DNA from: Hymenolepis diminuta | Taxonomy: Eukaryota; Platyhelminthes; Cestoda; Cyclophyllidea; Hymenolepididae | Assembly: GCA_900708905.1 (NCBI GenBank) | Contig: CAADRB010000118.1 | Coordinates: forward strand, 120,727-184,726 | Reading direction: 5' to 3' | DNA length: 64,000 nt | Shown: in pieces, positions 28,601 to 36,306 of the stretch | How positions within the stretch are numbered: the stretch's first letter is position 1 | Layout: each line of letters starts with the position of its first letter | The notes under the pieces: generated by a model | The model's database searches: none | What the model was told of the DNA's origin: nothing | The model's input: the letters and a program-made list of their open reading frames with translations, nothing else | Position numbers and translations under genes: made by a program

Positions 28601-31600
28601 TTGCTGTTACCATTTAAATTTAAATTAAAGTAAAATTAGAATAACGTTATAATCTTTATCAGCTACTCAGTTCAGAAATTATTATGCTGATTTTATCTAG
28701 AGAAAAGGACAATTTTATATTGATAAACATCATAATTAAAATTCAGTCACCCGTATTCTGGAATTGGTCAGGATCTACCAGCTTTAAACCAGGCTAAGAA
28801 AACCAATGATTAGATAAAGCAACGCGTTGACGATAATTGTATGAAAATTTAAACTTATACAAGGAATTGACTTACGACTACGCTACGCAAAACAAAACTC
28901 GAAAACATGACAAATTGCACATGGAAATACAAATATTTCTTTCATTTATTTTAGATATTTGAATTAGTCATTGAATTAAAAGGCAAATACACTATTTCGA
29001 CCTCTTGAAACTTTAGAAAGGAAATTGGGAGAAGCAATATTGTATTCATATGATGCAAATGTTTAAATCGACTCTATTTCTTAGATTATTTGACCAAATT
29101 ATTCCATATAATTAATTTATTAGGCAGAAAATTGGTAAAATATTATGTTTATGTAGTTGATGGATCAAATCATTTTATCAAGAAAACGGTGCTTACAACT
29201 TGGATTCTTTAATATCGATCGTTCCTGCTGCTTGAGAAGATTAAAAATATGGTTACAAACAACTGGCTCGCCCTCTTTCAATTAAAATTTACAACGATTA
29301 TAGATTTCTCAAAAAAGCCGAATTTCTCATTCCAACTTCAATTAATCGGCATTGAGACTTAAATCAAAATTCCAGTAATCCCTCACATAATAGAATTGAT
29401 TAACATTAAATATATTATGCTTGAATCACAGACTAATAGCTAAATAATGCCATGAAATGTTTCCGTTTCAATGAAAATTTGCAGAAAAATATATTCATTT
29501 TTAATGTTTAAATTTGGATAATATCATGAGAGTCATCTTTCAAACAGATATTTGCTTTTTGAATAAACTAAAGGTCATTTAACATGGTAGTTAAATTTTA
29601 TATGAATGTGTTAACTATAGGAAGACGAAACAAATTATTAATAAATCAAAATACATACATACTTATAATTAATTTGATCAAATTATCTCTTTATATTATT
29701 TAACTAGTTAAAAAATAGGTAGAAAGTCAGCATTTAAACCCTACGTGCATATTCATTGATCACGTTCTGTTTTTTTCTCAGAAAACTGCTTTCACCGTCT
29801 GGCCATTTTAAATCCCGACGCAAAATACTATAATTTTGGAATCAATTGTTAACAATGACTTTAACATAAGAATTTGGATGACAAGTCGAAATCAAATCAA
29901 GTTAATTTCTAATGAATATTTTCAGAAATAATTTACTTTGAAACTGGCTTATCATTATCTATCTTTCTCTTGAAATAAACTGAAGCGTTAAGGAAAATTT
30001 TCACTGATCAACGTCAAAACCTAAATCAAAACTCAATCGATCCGTCGTAGGCTAAAGTTGATCAATATCAATCAGTGATGGACATAATCTGGAGATTAAT
30101 AATTAACTAATATCATCCTGAAGGAATTGAAGCGGTGATTCACGAAGATATTTTTATTTTGAGAGTTAAGTTGGAAGGATTGAGGGAAAAATCTTAATGT
30201 GGAGAACCATAGTTTGATGTAAGCCAATTTTATTAATGATAATAAGTGCAGGAGTTACTTTACGTAAACGACACAAATAGTAGGTAATCAAACTCCTAAC
30301 ACTATATGGTCAATCTGACTCCAATATCCCTTTTACATTATTTGAGAAAACAATTGGTAGAAAATACGTATATAGACCACGTTGTCTCTATCCTTATTAA
30401 CTAGTCTATTTCTTCATAAAACTACAATGACAGTTTCCACGTTTTAAATATTTATCGTTCCCATGACTTAAGATGACGTAGATTTTCCAAACTAAAAATA
30501 TTATAATCCATTATCTGAACTGAATGGCATGCCACCGATCAATTTTTTTTTGCGAAACTTCAAGCTCTAAAAAATGTTCTTAATGACGGAAATATAAATT
30601 ATATGATTTGCTGAGTTCTGCTAAGTTAAATATTTTGATTGTCTCAGCTCTGCTATGAAAAGATCACAAAAGCGGGTTAATATGATGGAAGATCATTCGG
30701 TTTTCTCAATATATGGAAGAAAATAGAATTGAATTGGCAAGATTAACCATCCTAACTAATCGGTCTGTCAATAAGCGCTGTATATTGTAGACAAGAATTG
30801 GCACGGTAATCCGGGGAATGATTCATGAACTTTGAATTTTGGAGCATGAACGACCCATTTAATAAATATTTTATCACCCAAATCCAAAATTCAAATGAAG
30901 CAAGATTTTCAATATATTTTTGATCCCCTCTCCTCTATCATTTATTGTACTTACTGTTAACCGATATCAGTTCCTCCTCAGCAATGAAAAATTGGAAAAA
31001 TGTTCTGCTTTGTTGTAGGTTATAGTAAAAACTGATCGGGATAGTGAAGAGAGCATACGAAGCAACCAAAAATAGTTAATATTCTAAAGTTACTGCAAAG
31101 CACCTACCAGTCTATACTACAATCTTCAATTGTAGTATACTATTTGAAAGGCTACTTCGTCTCTTTCCTGGACTTGGAAAATTTAGTTGAAATTATTCGA
31201 TCCATCCATTAGTATTATAGTACTTTTATCAAGCAATTGAGTACGTTGAACTATTTAACGATTAATATGGCAAATTTTTCCCTTCTGAAGAATTTGACTC
31301 GGAAGAAGACAGGCAAAATTTGAATCATTCATTTGTTGGGAAATTTATTTTTTAGTTCGTACGTTTTAATTTTGATCATTTTCATAGATAAATGCAATGT
31401 TTACCATTCAATAATTACAATGGATGATAAAGACGAAGTGATATATGAAACAGAAAATATGGAAAGCAGACAGTTTTATGATTGCAAAGTTTGGGAGAGG
31501 TAGGTCTCTCCTGACGCCCTGACTCTCACTTCTACTGCTATACTTCCATCTTTTTAAAAACTGATCTGACTTTCCCATTCCCTCGTTTAGAGGTGATTCT

Positions 31601-33996
31601 CCATGATTAAGTCGTGCATTATTTGGTTTTGTCATTGCAAAAAGCAATGAACATTTATCGATATGGATTCAAGATCGAACAATCAAAAAATAGACAAAAC
31701 TAAATAGAAGCAAAACAAACTGAAGAAAAAAATGAACTATAATCCAACTGACACGTAAGATAACTGCCGTTCGAATTCACACTCCAATTAAAACTCGTTT
31801 AAAAATAATTTTAACAGTAGAGTTTATTTTTTAAATACACTATTTCATACAATTTGTTTTAATAAAGATCCTCAGCTCAGTGTCACCGATCTTAAGCAAA
31901 AACGCATGCGGTATTACAGGACTTAAACGACCATAAAAAACAATCGATAATTATCAATCGAATTTTGCCGTGAGTTACTTAAATTCCTCTCCTTGAAATA
32001 CGAAAGTTTGGTTAAATATTTAAACAGGACCTCAAGTGCCATTTAAAATTCTATTGCTTAAATTATTTATTTGATTTATGTAATACCAAATTAAAACACC
32101 TTTCTCAAATTAGTTGACTCGTTTAAACGTTTACTTAAGTGAGAAAGGCTCTTAAGAAATCGACAACTATCGATCGATTTTTTCGCAGAAATCAAGAGTA
32201 TTTGATTTTGAACACTTATAACTTCAATTTTTATTTAACTGTTTCATGTAATCTCCCTTAACCGTAAAAATAATTCTAAAAGTGAATTTTTTTAATACCT
32301 CATTCGCCTGAAATAAAATTATGACGTTGATGTGTTTAAGCTGTTCAATTATATCAATCAATAATTATCCATTGATTTCTCCACTCAAGCAACTCTTGCC
32401 TAAATACGTGCATTCGGACTTGCAAGTTTAATGTGCATGATTTCCCAAACATCTGTTATGAAAATGGAGAAAAGACCTGCTACTGCACCGAGTAACCTGA
32501 GGCCTCAAGGACACATGAGAGAAGAAAGTTTGAAAAAAAGTGAAGAAAATTCGAAATTTGATGTTTGTTGCACTCTCTTGCTTCTCGACCTGTGTGTGTT
32601 CTCTAAATCTCTCAGTGTGATTTCAGAATTTTCTGTCCTTGAATTAGGTCTCAGTAATCGTGCGCACATTGGTGTCTGTGCTCTAGCGTTAATTGTGTCT
32701 CGATACCGAAAAGGAGAATATCGAAAATTTATCGCAATTAACCATGCACATTGGTGAAATTTGGAAATCTAATCAAATACTAAGGGTTACCTTGATTTGT
32801 CAACCGTGGATTTAACGGTTTATTCCTTCGTCCTACAGGAAAGGGGGGAAATAAATCTTAACAATTTTTCCTGCACTGGTTAGTAATTTTAGTTAATAAA
32901 TAATTATTTTAATAAATTCATTGAAAACATTCAAAAATTAAATATAAACAAATTATATATTAGAGTAAATATTCAAAGAACTGTCTATGTGCTACCGACG
33001 AGCACAAAAGAAAAATCCGAGATTTTAATCGTGGGAAAGCTGGTACCATACAACTATTCAGCAGTGACTCAGTTGAAATTGAAGTACTTAAGATCTCAAG
33101 AATCCTTTAATGAGAAAGCAATAATGACGCCAGTTGTATGATCTCAAATATGACATCAAAGAGGACTTCTCATGTTAAGACATGCAAAAAAATAAATAAA
33201 AATTAAATTAATCATTCAAAAGTAAAAGTAAAATGTAAAGTGAGGGAAATGAAATTAATATCTACAACTCACTGTTTAAAGGGCGATAGAGTTCACCGAT
33301 ATCTCTAAGTTTGAGAACAATTCCAAGACCTTCAGCACCAGCTGGAATTGAAATGACACTTGGTAAACTCCATTTAGTGCAATAAACTTCGGACAGGTCT
33401 GTCTTCCATTCAGGAGTTTTAATAGAAAGCTGGTAGTCATGCGTTGCAAAGTAACCACCTGCATGATCCGTATCTAATCCTTTAGATTCCTCGATAGAAT
33501 TTAGGAGAGCTAAGAAAAATTAATCAATTAAAATAATGATTGTCAAGGGTAAAAAAACCCTAACAAATTTAAAACCTACTGGATGTAACACAAGAATATT
33601 GAACAAAAAGAGCAGGAGTGGAAGATATGGGTTCAATAATGCTAGCACATTTATTTCTTAGATATTTGGAGGAAAGATCGTGAGAGTAGTGTACTTTAGA
33701 TTCGCAGGTGTGGTGACCGGTACAAAGTGCTGATAGGAAGTAAGTGGAATCGAGCCAGCAATCGGCGTTGGATTGTGCGTTACAACTATTTCCAGCATGA
33801 AAGTAACCAAATGCAGCAACACTTATTACTATAAAATTGTCATCACTGCAATGTATTGTGAACGTTTCACCGTAGCATATTGTCATTGACTCTAAATTTA
33901 AATATTCAAACAAATTTTAAACAAACCCGAGTAACTTGTGTAAGAAAAGGATAAAATTGCAAAAATATGCGATAAAATTGTAGCAAATATGAGCAT
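1361..33996 (-). CDS. SUEL-lectin/sushi single-pass membrane protein, 11 exons found, 3' end open
   Basis: Exons on the minus strand: 33927-33996, 33580-33891, 33273-33509, 22541-22693, 18423-18890, 14945-15238, 11185-11454, 7014-7089, 6173-6779, 2778-3141, 1361-1665. Each has GT/AG borders; together they read 1052 codons with no stop. Order: signal peptide (1-24), SUEL/Gal-lectin domain (24-128), two modules of unknown fold (128-258), a region with one Cys pair (258-414), a sushi-like domain (414-512), a Ser/Thr-rich stalk (512-602), a membrane helix (602-627), and a cytoplasmic tail rich in Pro, Ser, Gln and His. It should be a type I surface receptor or adhesion molecule. EVA-1 proteins also join SUEL domains to a membrane helix but have two of them and no sushi domain, so I give no symbol. 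The last donor GTAAGA suggests a further exon; reading through it stops at 1328. A candidate end exon is 519-578. Exons may be missing in the 10.6-kb intron or the N gap. Confidence 0.75.
2778..3141 (-). CDS. Exon 10 of the lectin/sushi gene: cytoplasmic tail
   Basis: 364 nt, phase 0 to 1. It encodes CKRPLGFKVFSATLPWKSKP, then a Ser/Gly/His-rich stretch (SSASFHSHHSNQSGGSHPGQ). Two AGs lie at the acceptor; only the second avoids an immediate TAG, so the start at 3141 is preferred. Confidence 0.65.
3727..3748. repeat. (TA)n microsatellite
   Basis: Eleven uninterrupted TA units in an intron of the lectin/sushi gene. Shorter TA runs occur near 12685, 15295 and 55055. Confidence 0.9.
4610..4765 (-). 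mobile_element. tRNA-derived SINE, copy 1
   Basis: On the minus strand a pol III A-box-like TGGCGCAGTGG (4742-4752) is followed by a B-box-like GATCAATGCCC (4697-4707), then CATCGGTGCGCA. The same order is found in the other copies. It lies in an intron of the lectin/sushi gene; the 3' limit is approximate. Confidence 0.55.
6173..6779 (-). CDS. Exon 9 of the lectin/sushi gene: cytoplasmic tail, proline-rich
   Basis: 607 nt. It starts RLSRLVRSKLVASNTL (basic membrane-proximal stretch), then has a proline cluster HPPPAPIPPPPDLDLLNSD that could bind SH3, WW or EVH1 domains, then Gln/Ser-rich sequence (PHHQQQNRPASSVHTQNSAS). If the donor GTTCGT at 6167-6172 is not used, the frame ends at 6122. 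Confidence 0.75.
7014..7089 (-). CDS. Exon 8 of the lectin/sushi gene: transmembrane helix
   Basis: 76 nt encoding AAVGAIFGFLLCILILIIIL then FVFRQR: about 22 hydrophobic residues followed by a positively charged stop-transfer. The phase changes here from 1 to 2, so the run of phase-1 exons ends exactly at the membrane. The next intron is only 234 nt. Confidence 0.8.
8550..8600 (+). repeat. tRNA 5'-half-like fragment
   Basis: GGGATATCTCAGTTGGTAG (8560-8578) looks like the acceptor/D-arm start of a tRNA (TAGCTCAGTTGGTAG type). No T arm or acceptor complement follows, so it is not a tRNA gene. It could be the head of a degraded SINE of another family. Confidence 0.3.
8795..9000. repeat. Older dispersed repeat, copy A
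   Basis: This GC-richer patch in an intron aligns in the same orientation with 52840-53060. Shared blocks are GTCTGC(AC)GCGCACCA, TGGACATAC, and a 3' block CCAAT...CTAG...CCCATAA/GCATAAC...ATCCCA. Identity is patchy, so it is an old repeat; no coding content was recognised. Confidence 0.35.
9526..10090. other. Assembly gap (565 N) inside an intron
   Basis: An unbroken run of N lies within the 4.1-kb intron between exons 7 (stalk) and 8 (membrane helix) of the lectin/sushi gene. An exon could be hidden here, although the phases of the two flanking exons already agree. Confidence 0.99.
11185..11454 (-). CDS. Exon 7 of the lectin/sushi gene: Ser/Thr-rich juxtamembrane stalk
   Basis: 270 nt, phase 1 to 1. 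It has no cysteines and is rich in Ser, Thr, Ala and Glu (for example KIPTTAAVATASSEV and VEELTTSAPEAESKSLNLST), with sequons NVT, NLS and NFS. It is probably an O- and N-glycosylated stalk holding the lectin/sushi head away from the membrane. Confidence 0.7.
14108..14245 (+). mobile_element. tRNA-derived SINE, copy 2 (only plus-strand copy)
   Basis: GATGGCACAGC (A-box-like) is followed by a perfect B box GGTTCGATACC (14138-14148), CCATCAT and GGTGAATGGTTTGACC, parallel to the GTGAGTGGAACGGCCAACC stretch of copy 5. It ends in degenerate AT-rich sequence. It lies in the intron between exons 6 and 7 of the lectin/sushi gene. Confidence 0.5.
14945..15238 (-). CDS. Exon 6 of the lectin/sushi gene: sushi (CCP)-like domain
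   Basis: 294 nt, phase 1 to 1, so a single-exon module. Four cysteines lie in the sushi pattern: LHCPQIPN, EAACPPN, LMLTCDHHHKTW and the final TGGC, with the conserved Trp between cysteines 3 and 4. An insertion of about 45 residues between the second and third Cys makes it longer than a usual 60-residue sushi domain. Confidence 0.75.
18423..18890 (-). CDS. Exon 5 of the lectin/sushi gene: linker plus module with one Cys pair
   Basis: 468 nt, phase 1 to 1. A Ser/Pro-rich start (SSLSLDSNSLQTPASKGG) is followed by FHCPANSDGEGCLTDFLRLD, RRLRLEVCPYAQTNIT and VFGPIYNFTSIEVMINLQLG. Codon usage is clearly GC-richer than the flanking DNA, as expected of coding sequence. N-glycosylation sequons NIT and NFT fit an extracellular location. 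No domain family was identified. Confidence 0.75.
22541..22693 (-). CDS. Exon 4 of the lectin/sushi gene: short beta-rich segment
   Basis: 153 nt, phase 1 to 1, between acceptor TTTTTCCCAG and donor GTATGT. It encodes KKLVQIHQVSINVTNIPQL then SLQINFTNDSNIVYLDLKA, with two N-glycosylation sequons (NVT, NFT). It fits exactly in phase between exons 3 and 5, which is the main support. Flanking introns are 10.6 and 3.6 kb. Confidence 0.65.
22694..33272 (-). other. 10.6-kb intron of the lectin/sushi gene, no gene seen
   Basis: AT-rich, with stops in all frames at short intervals. It contains the hairpin at 31113-31139. No open frame here joins in phase 1 with the flanking exons. Small unrecognised exons or a nested gene cannot be excluded. 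Confidence 0.6.
31113..31139. repeat. Perfect 11-bp inverted repeat (hairpin)
   Basis: TATACTACAAT, five-base loop CTTCA, ATTGTAGTATA. It lies deep in the 10.6-kb intron of the lectin/sushi gene. It is too short for a microRNA precursor by itself. Confidence 0.6.
33273..33509 (-). CDS. Exon 3 of the lectin/sushi gene: module of unknown fold
   Basis: 237 nt, phase 1 on both sides. It encodes THDYQLSIKTPEWKT, a single Cys, then VISIPAGAEGLGIVLKLRD. Alternating hydrophobics suggest a beta-rich, perhaps CUB-like, module, but no family signature was recognised. Confidence 0.7.
33580..33891 (-). CDS. Exon 2 of the lectin/sushi gene: SUEL-type (D-galactoside/L-rhamnose-binding) lectin domain
   Basis: One exon encodes a complete SUEL domain. 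It begins SMTICYGETFTIHC and continues with ISVAAFGYFHAGNSC, a DCWLDS segment, LCTGHHTCESKV and, at the end, LFVQYSCV. The family hallmarks are present: the CxGxxxxxxC start, an aromatic-Gly AYGR-like motif (here AFGY), the CxGxxxC core and the final VxYxC. Eight cysteines or so fit the family's disulfides. The AYGR Arg that helps bind sugar is replaced, so carbohydrate binding is uncertain. Confidence 0.85.
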
Positions 33997-34769
33997 TTTC
34001 AACGCCTCGTGAAAACATTACAACCCATCTCAAGGTCGAATTCGTAATTGTGTGCAAATTTGGTGACCCCTAATGTGAATTGAACCTAACAAAATTTAAA
34101 ATATAATTTTTACTGCTAAAATAGATTATGTAAATATTTTTAGCAGAATTGGAAGCGTTTTGTTTATTTTTTGAACAAAATTGACAAATTCCACAATCAT
34201 GACGGATATTCAGCACCAATTTTAAGTTAAAACAAATCTAGAAATTTAAATTTGTTTTATTTGTAATTATAAAATATACAAAGAGCCTTTAATTATGCAT
34301 TTATTTCATATTAACATTTAATCCATACACGAACCAATGGCTTTGCCTAATTAGTATCCACTATTTTGAAGCATGGCTGGTGAAATTATGCCGTACGTGA
34401 GTGGATTCCTGACCTTCCTTCGTCGAATATTTCACCTCGGATATATGCCATTCGTCATTTATTTGGGAATGACAAATCAAGGCTATCCTTTGGAACAACC
34501 TATTAGTCTGATGAGCGTCCTTGTTCCATTCGCTTCCCCACAATAAATCAGCATCTACACTACCTCCCGTATATTTCATAATTCAATACATTGTCTTATA
34601 AAACATTCGACTTCTTTTTTACAATAAAATGGGGCTCGCGCATATTCTGCTTATCACTAATCATAGACCAATTCTTGTCTCTAAGACTTGATATGACAAG
34701 GAGATGGACATCGACGAAACGGTTCATTTAAGAAAAGAATTTTTTGTGTAGAGGGGCGCCGATCCCTAT
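33892..34769 (-). other. Region between ANKRD49-like and lectin/sushi genes, including the 35-nt first intron
   Basis: 774 nt separate the ANKRD49-like stop from the lectin/sushi ATG at 33996, followed by the first coding exon and its 35-nt intron (33892-33926). A minus-strand frame of 72 codons at 34361-34579 (MKYTGGSVDADLLWGSEWNK) has an ATG but no recognised family and no spliceable partner. The rest is AT-rich and presumably holds the promoter or a trans-splice site of the lectin/sushi gene. Confidence 0.4.
33927..33996 (-). CDS. Exon 1 of the lectin/sushi gene: signal peptide
   Basis: ATG at 33996 opens MLIFATILSHIFAILSFSYT, a short hydrophobic N-terminus typical of a secretory signal. 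The donor GTTTGT at 33921-33926 leaves phase 1. A 35-nt intron (33892-33926) ends TTTAAATTTAG and joins cleanly to the lectin exon. The tiny intron makes the assignment firm, although the leader was not found as a long frame. Confidence 0.75.
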
Positions 34770-35660
34770 TTATTTATTGGTAGAAGTGCCGAGGTAGGTA
34801 GCTTCAGGGCTGAATGCGTCCGTCAGCAAAGGTCCTAGGGAACTGCTTCTCATTAGGAGGTTCTTTGGTGTATCTCCAGACCCGTTCTTATGGTTCCACA
34901 TTTTAGAAAAGACCTCCCGATTTGAAGACAGTTGTGCTAGAAGATAGGCGAGTGTCTCTGGTGTCTGATTATTTGCCAAGGCAAGATGCAAAACGCTCTG
35001 TTCACTACTTGTCACTAGATAAAACGGAAAAGATATGATAATCTGGGGCGCCTTGTGTACTTATAGGCAGTTAAGTGGTGGATATTCAATTACGGTAAAA
35101 ACTTACAGGCAGTGATATCAGCTCCAACTTCCAAGAGCAACTGAACGCAAGCGAGTTGATTCCAAAACACAGCAGAATGCAAAGGTCTCCAACAATCCGC
35201 AGTTTGTGACTCAATATTAGCTCCAGTTCGAATAAGAAACTAAAGATAAAACTTCTCGGAAATACTCATTACCTCAGCTGCTAGAACCTGACCAGAGTAT
35301 ACAGCTCTATGAAGTGCTGTATAACCATCATCATCTTTAGCCAAAAGAAATTCATTTAACCTCTCCGGCTCGTCAACCCAACTTGGACCGACTTCTGATT
35401 CAAGAATTGATTTCATTGTATCAATGTCCCCTCTCTGACCAGAAAGAATGAATAGCTTCTTTGGATCCTCTATATCAAATTAAAGTCCAAAATTAAGCTG
35501 ACAAACTTTTGAGATCCTTTTTAGTCCAATAGGAAATATCCTCTTCATCCGCTTGCCATGCGCTTACAAACATTCCAGGATTAGTTTCCTTGGCACGCAT
35601 AACTTCCTCTGTTGTGTGTGTGAAATTTTCGAGTAAGTCATCCTCTGAATCTGAACTCAT
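34770..35660 (-). CDS. ANKRD49: Ankyrin repeat protein, ANKRD49-like, 4 exons
   Basis: Exons 35507-35660, 35273-35469, 35107-35239 and 34770-35014 join in phase to 242 residues; human ANKRD49 has 239. Seen in order: an acidic N-terminus (MSSDSEDDLLENF), a segment YWTKKDLKKDPKKLF resembling the EKKMEKDPSRLL region of the human protein, then ankyrin repeats with the signature DGYTALHRAVYSGQV, CWRPLHSAVFWNQLACVQLL and SVLHLALANNQTPETLAYLL. The long last repeat and the C-terminal helix are also family-like. Ankyrin repeats bind partner proteins; the partner here is unknown. The stop overlaps an AATAAA run (34769-34778) that may serve as poly(A) signal. The first two introns (37 and 33 nt) are minimal. 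Confidence 0.88.
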
Positions 35661-35806
35661 TCTGTCGACGATAGTAGAAATCAGCTAGACAGGCGAAACA
35701 AGCATCCGAGACAGGGAGCAAGACAAAACGATACACTATTCACAATATTTTATTTGGCAAAATGTACTATAAATAAGCTAACGAGATACATCGGGGGGAC
35801 CTGTAC
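35661..35806 (-). promoter_or_regulatory. 146-nt spacer between ACP and ANKRD49 genes with poly(A) signal and acceptor-like sites
   Basis: On the minus strand the spacer carries AATAAA (35749-35754), about 55 nt after the ACP stop. It is followed by a pyrimidine-rich run ending in CTGTCTAG, and then TCGTCGACAG right before the ATG of the ankyrin gene. That order (poly(A) signal, polypyrimidine/AG, next ATG) is the layout of an internal operon junction resolved by polyadenylation plus spliced-leader trans-splicing, which is known in flatworms. No spliced leader can be seen from genomic DNA, so this is inference. Confidence 0.4.
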
Positions 35807-36306
35807 TCAATCGTAGATATCATGTTTATCGCAGATGTATTGAACGATATCAAAGGGGGTACGAAGTCGCTGTGCATCTGCACTGGGAATATCGAACGTA
35901 AATTCCATCTCCATGGCTACATTAACTTCAACCATATCAAGGCTGTCGAGACCAAATTCATTGATTAGGTCAGAGTGAAGGGTAAGCTATTACAGGAACG
36001 GGAAACATCACATATGCATTTACTATACCTTGTTAGGATCGATTTTGTCATACAATTGGAGAACAAGCATAACTCGGTCTTCAATCATAGGCTTATTGAG
36101 TGGCGGACCGTGACTAAAACTTCTTTTCTGAAGAGATGGAACAGAGAAACATGAAGCTTTCTGAAATTCGGTGGCGTATGATCGGGAGATTAAGCTGAAT
36201 GAAATCTAAACGGATATATTTAAAGAATTGATTAAACCTTGGGAAAGCTTGTGAAAGCAATAACGTTACGAAGCTTGCCACAGACATTTAGAAACTTGCA
36301 ATTCAT
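35807..36306 (-). CDS. NDUFAB1: Mitochondrial acyl carrier protein (NDUFAB1-like), 3 exons
   Basis: Exons 36238-36306, 36029-36205 and 35807-35986 (introns of 32 and 42 nt, both GT/AG) join to 141 residues. The C-terminal half is a full acyl carrier domain: DRVMLVLQLYDKIDPNK, then LINEFGLDSLDMVEV with S97 as the 4'-phosphopantetheine attachment serine, and AMEMEFTFDIPSADAQRL, ending KHDIYD. The first 60 or so residues are basic and hydroxylated without acidic residues, as expected for a mitochondrial presequence. The family carries acyl chains in mitochondrial fatty-acid/lipoate synthesis and is a subunit of respiratory complex I and a partner of LYR proteins. The start is the first in-frame ATG. 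The next gene on the same strand begins 146 nt after the stop. Confidence 0.93.

Noticed and set aside
32431..32757. 108-codon plus-strand open frame with a hydrophobic stretch
   Set aside because: No recognisable family, no splice partners, and it lies in an intron of the opposite-strand gene.
34505..34530. CTGATGAG core suggesting a hammerhead ribozyme (as in schistosome SINEs)
   Set aside because: No stem II with a following GAAAC core could be found at this site or at 48445.
34361..34579. 72-codon minus-strand frame between the ANKRD49-like and lectin/sushi genes
   Set aside because: It has an ATG but no homology or splice partner, and lies in likely regulatory sequence.
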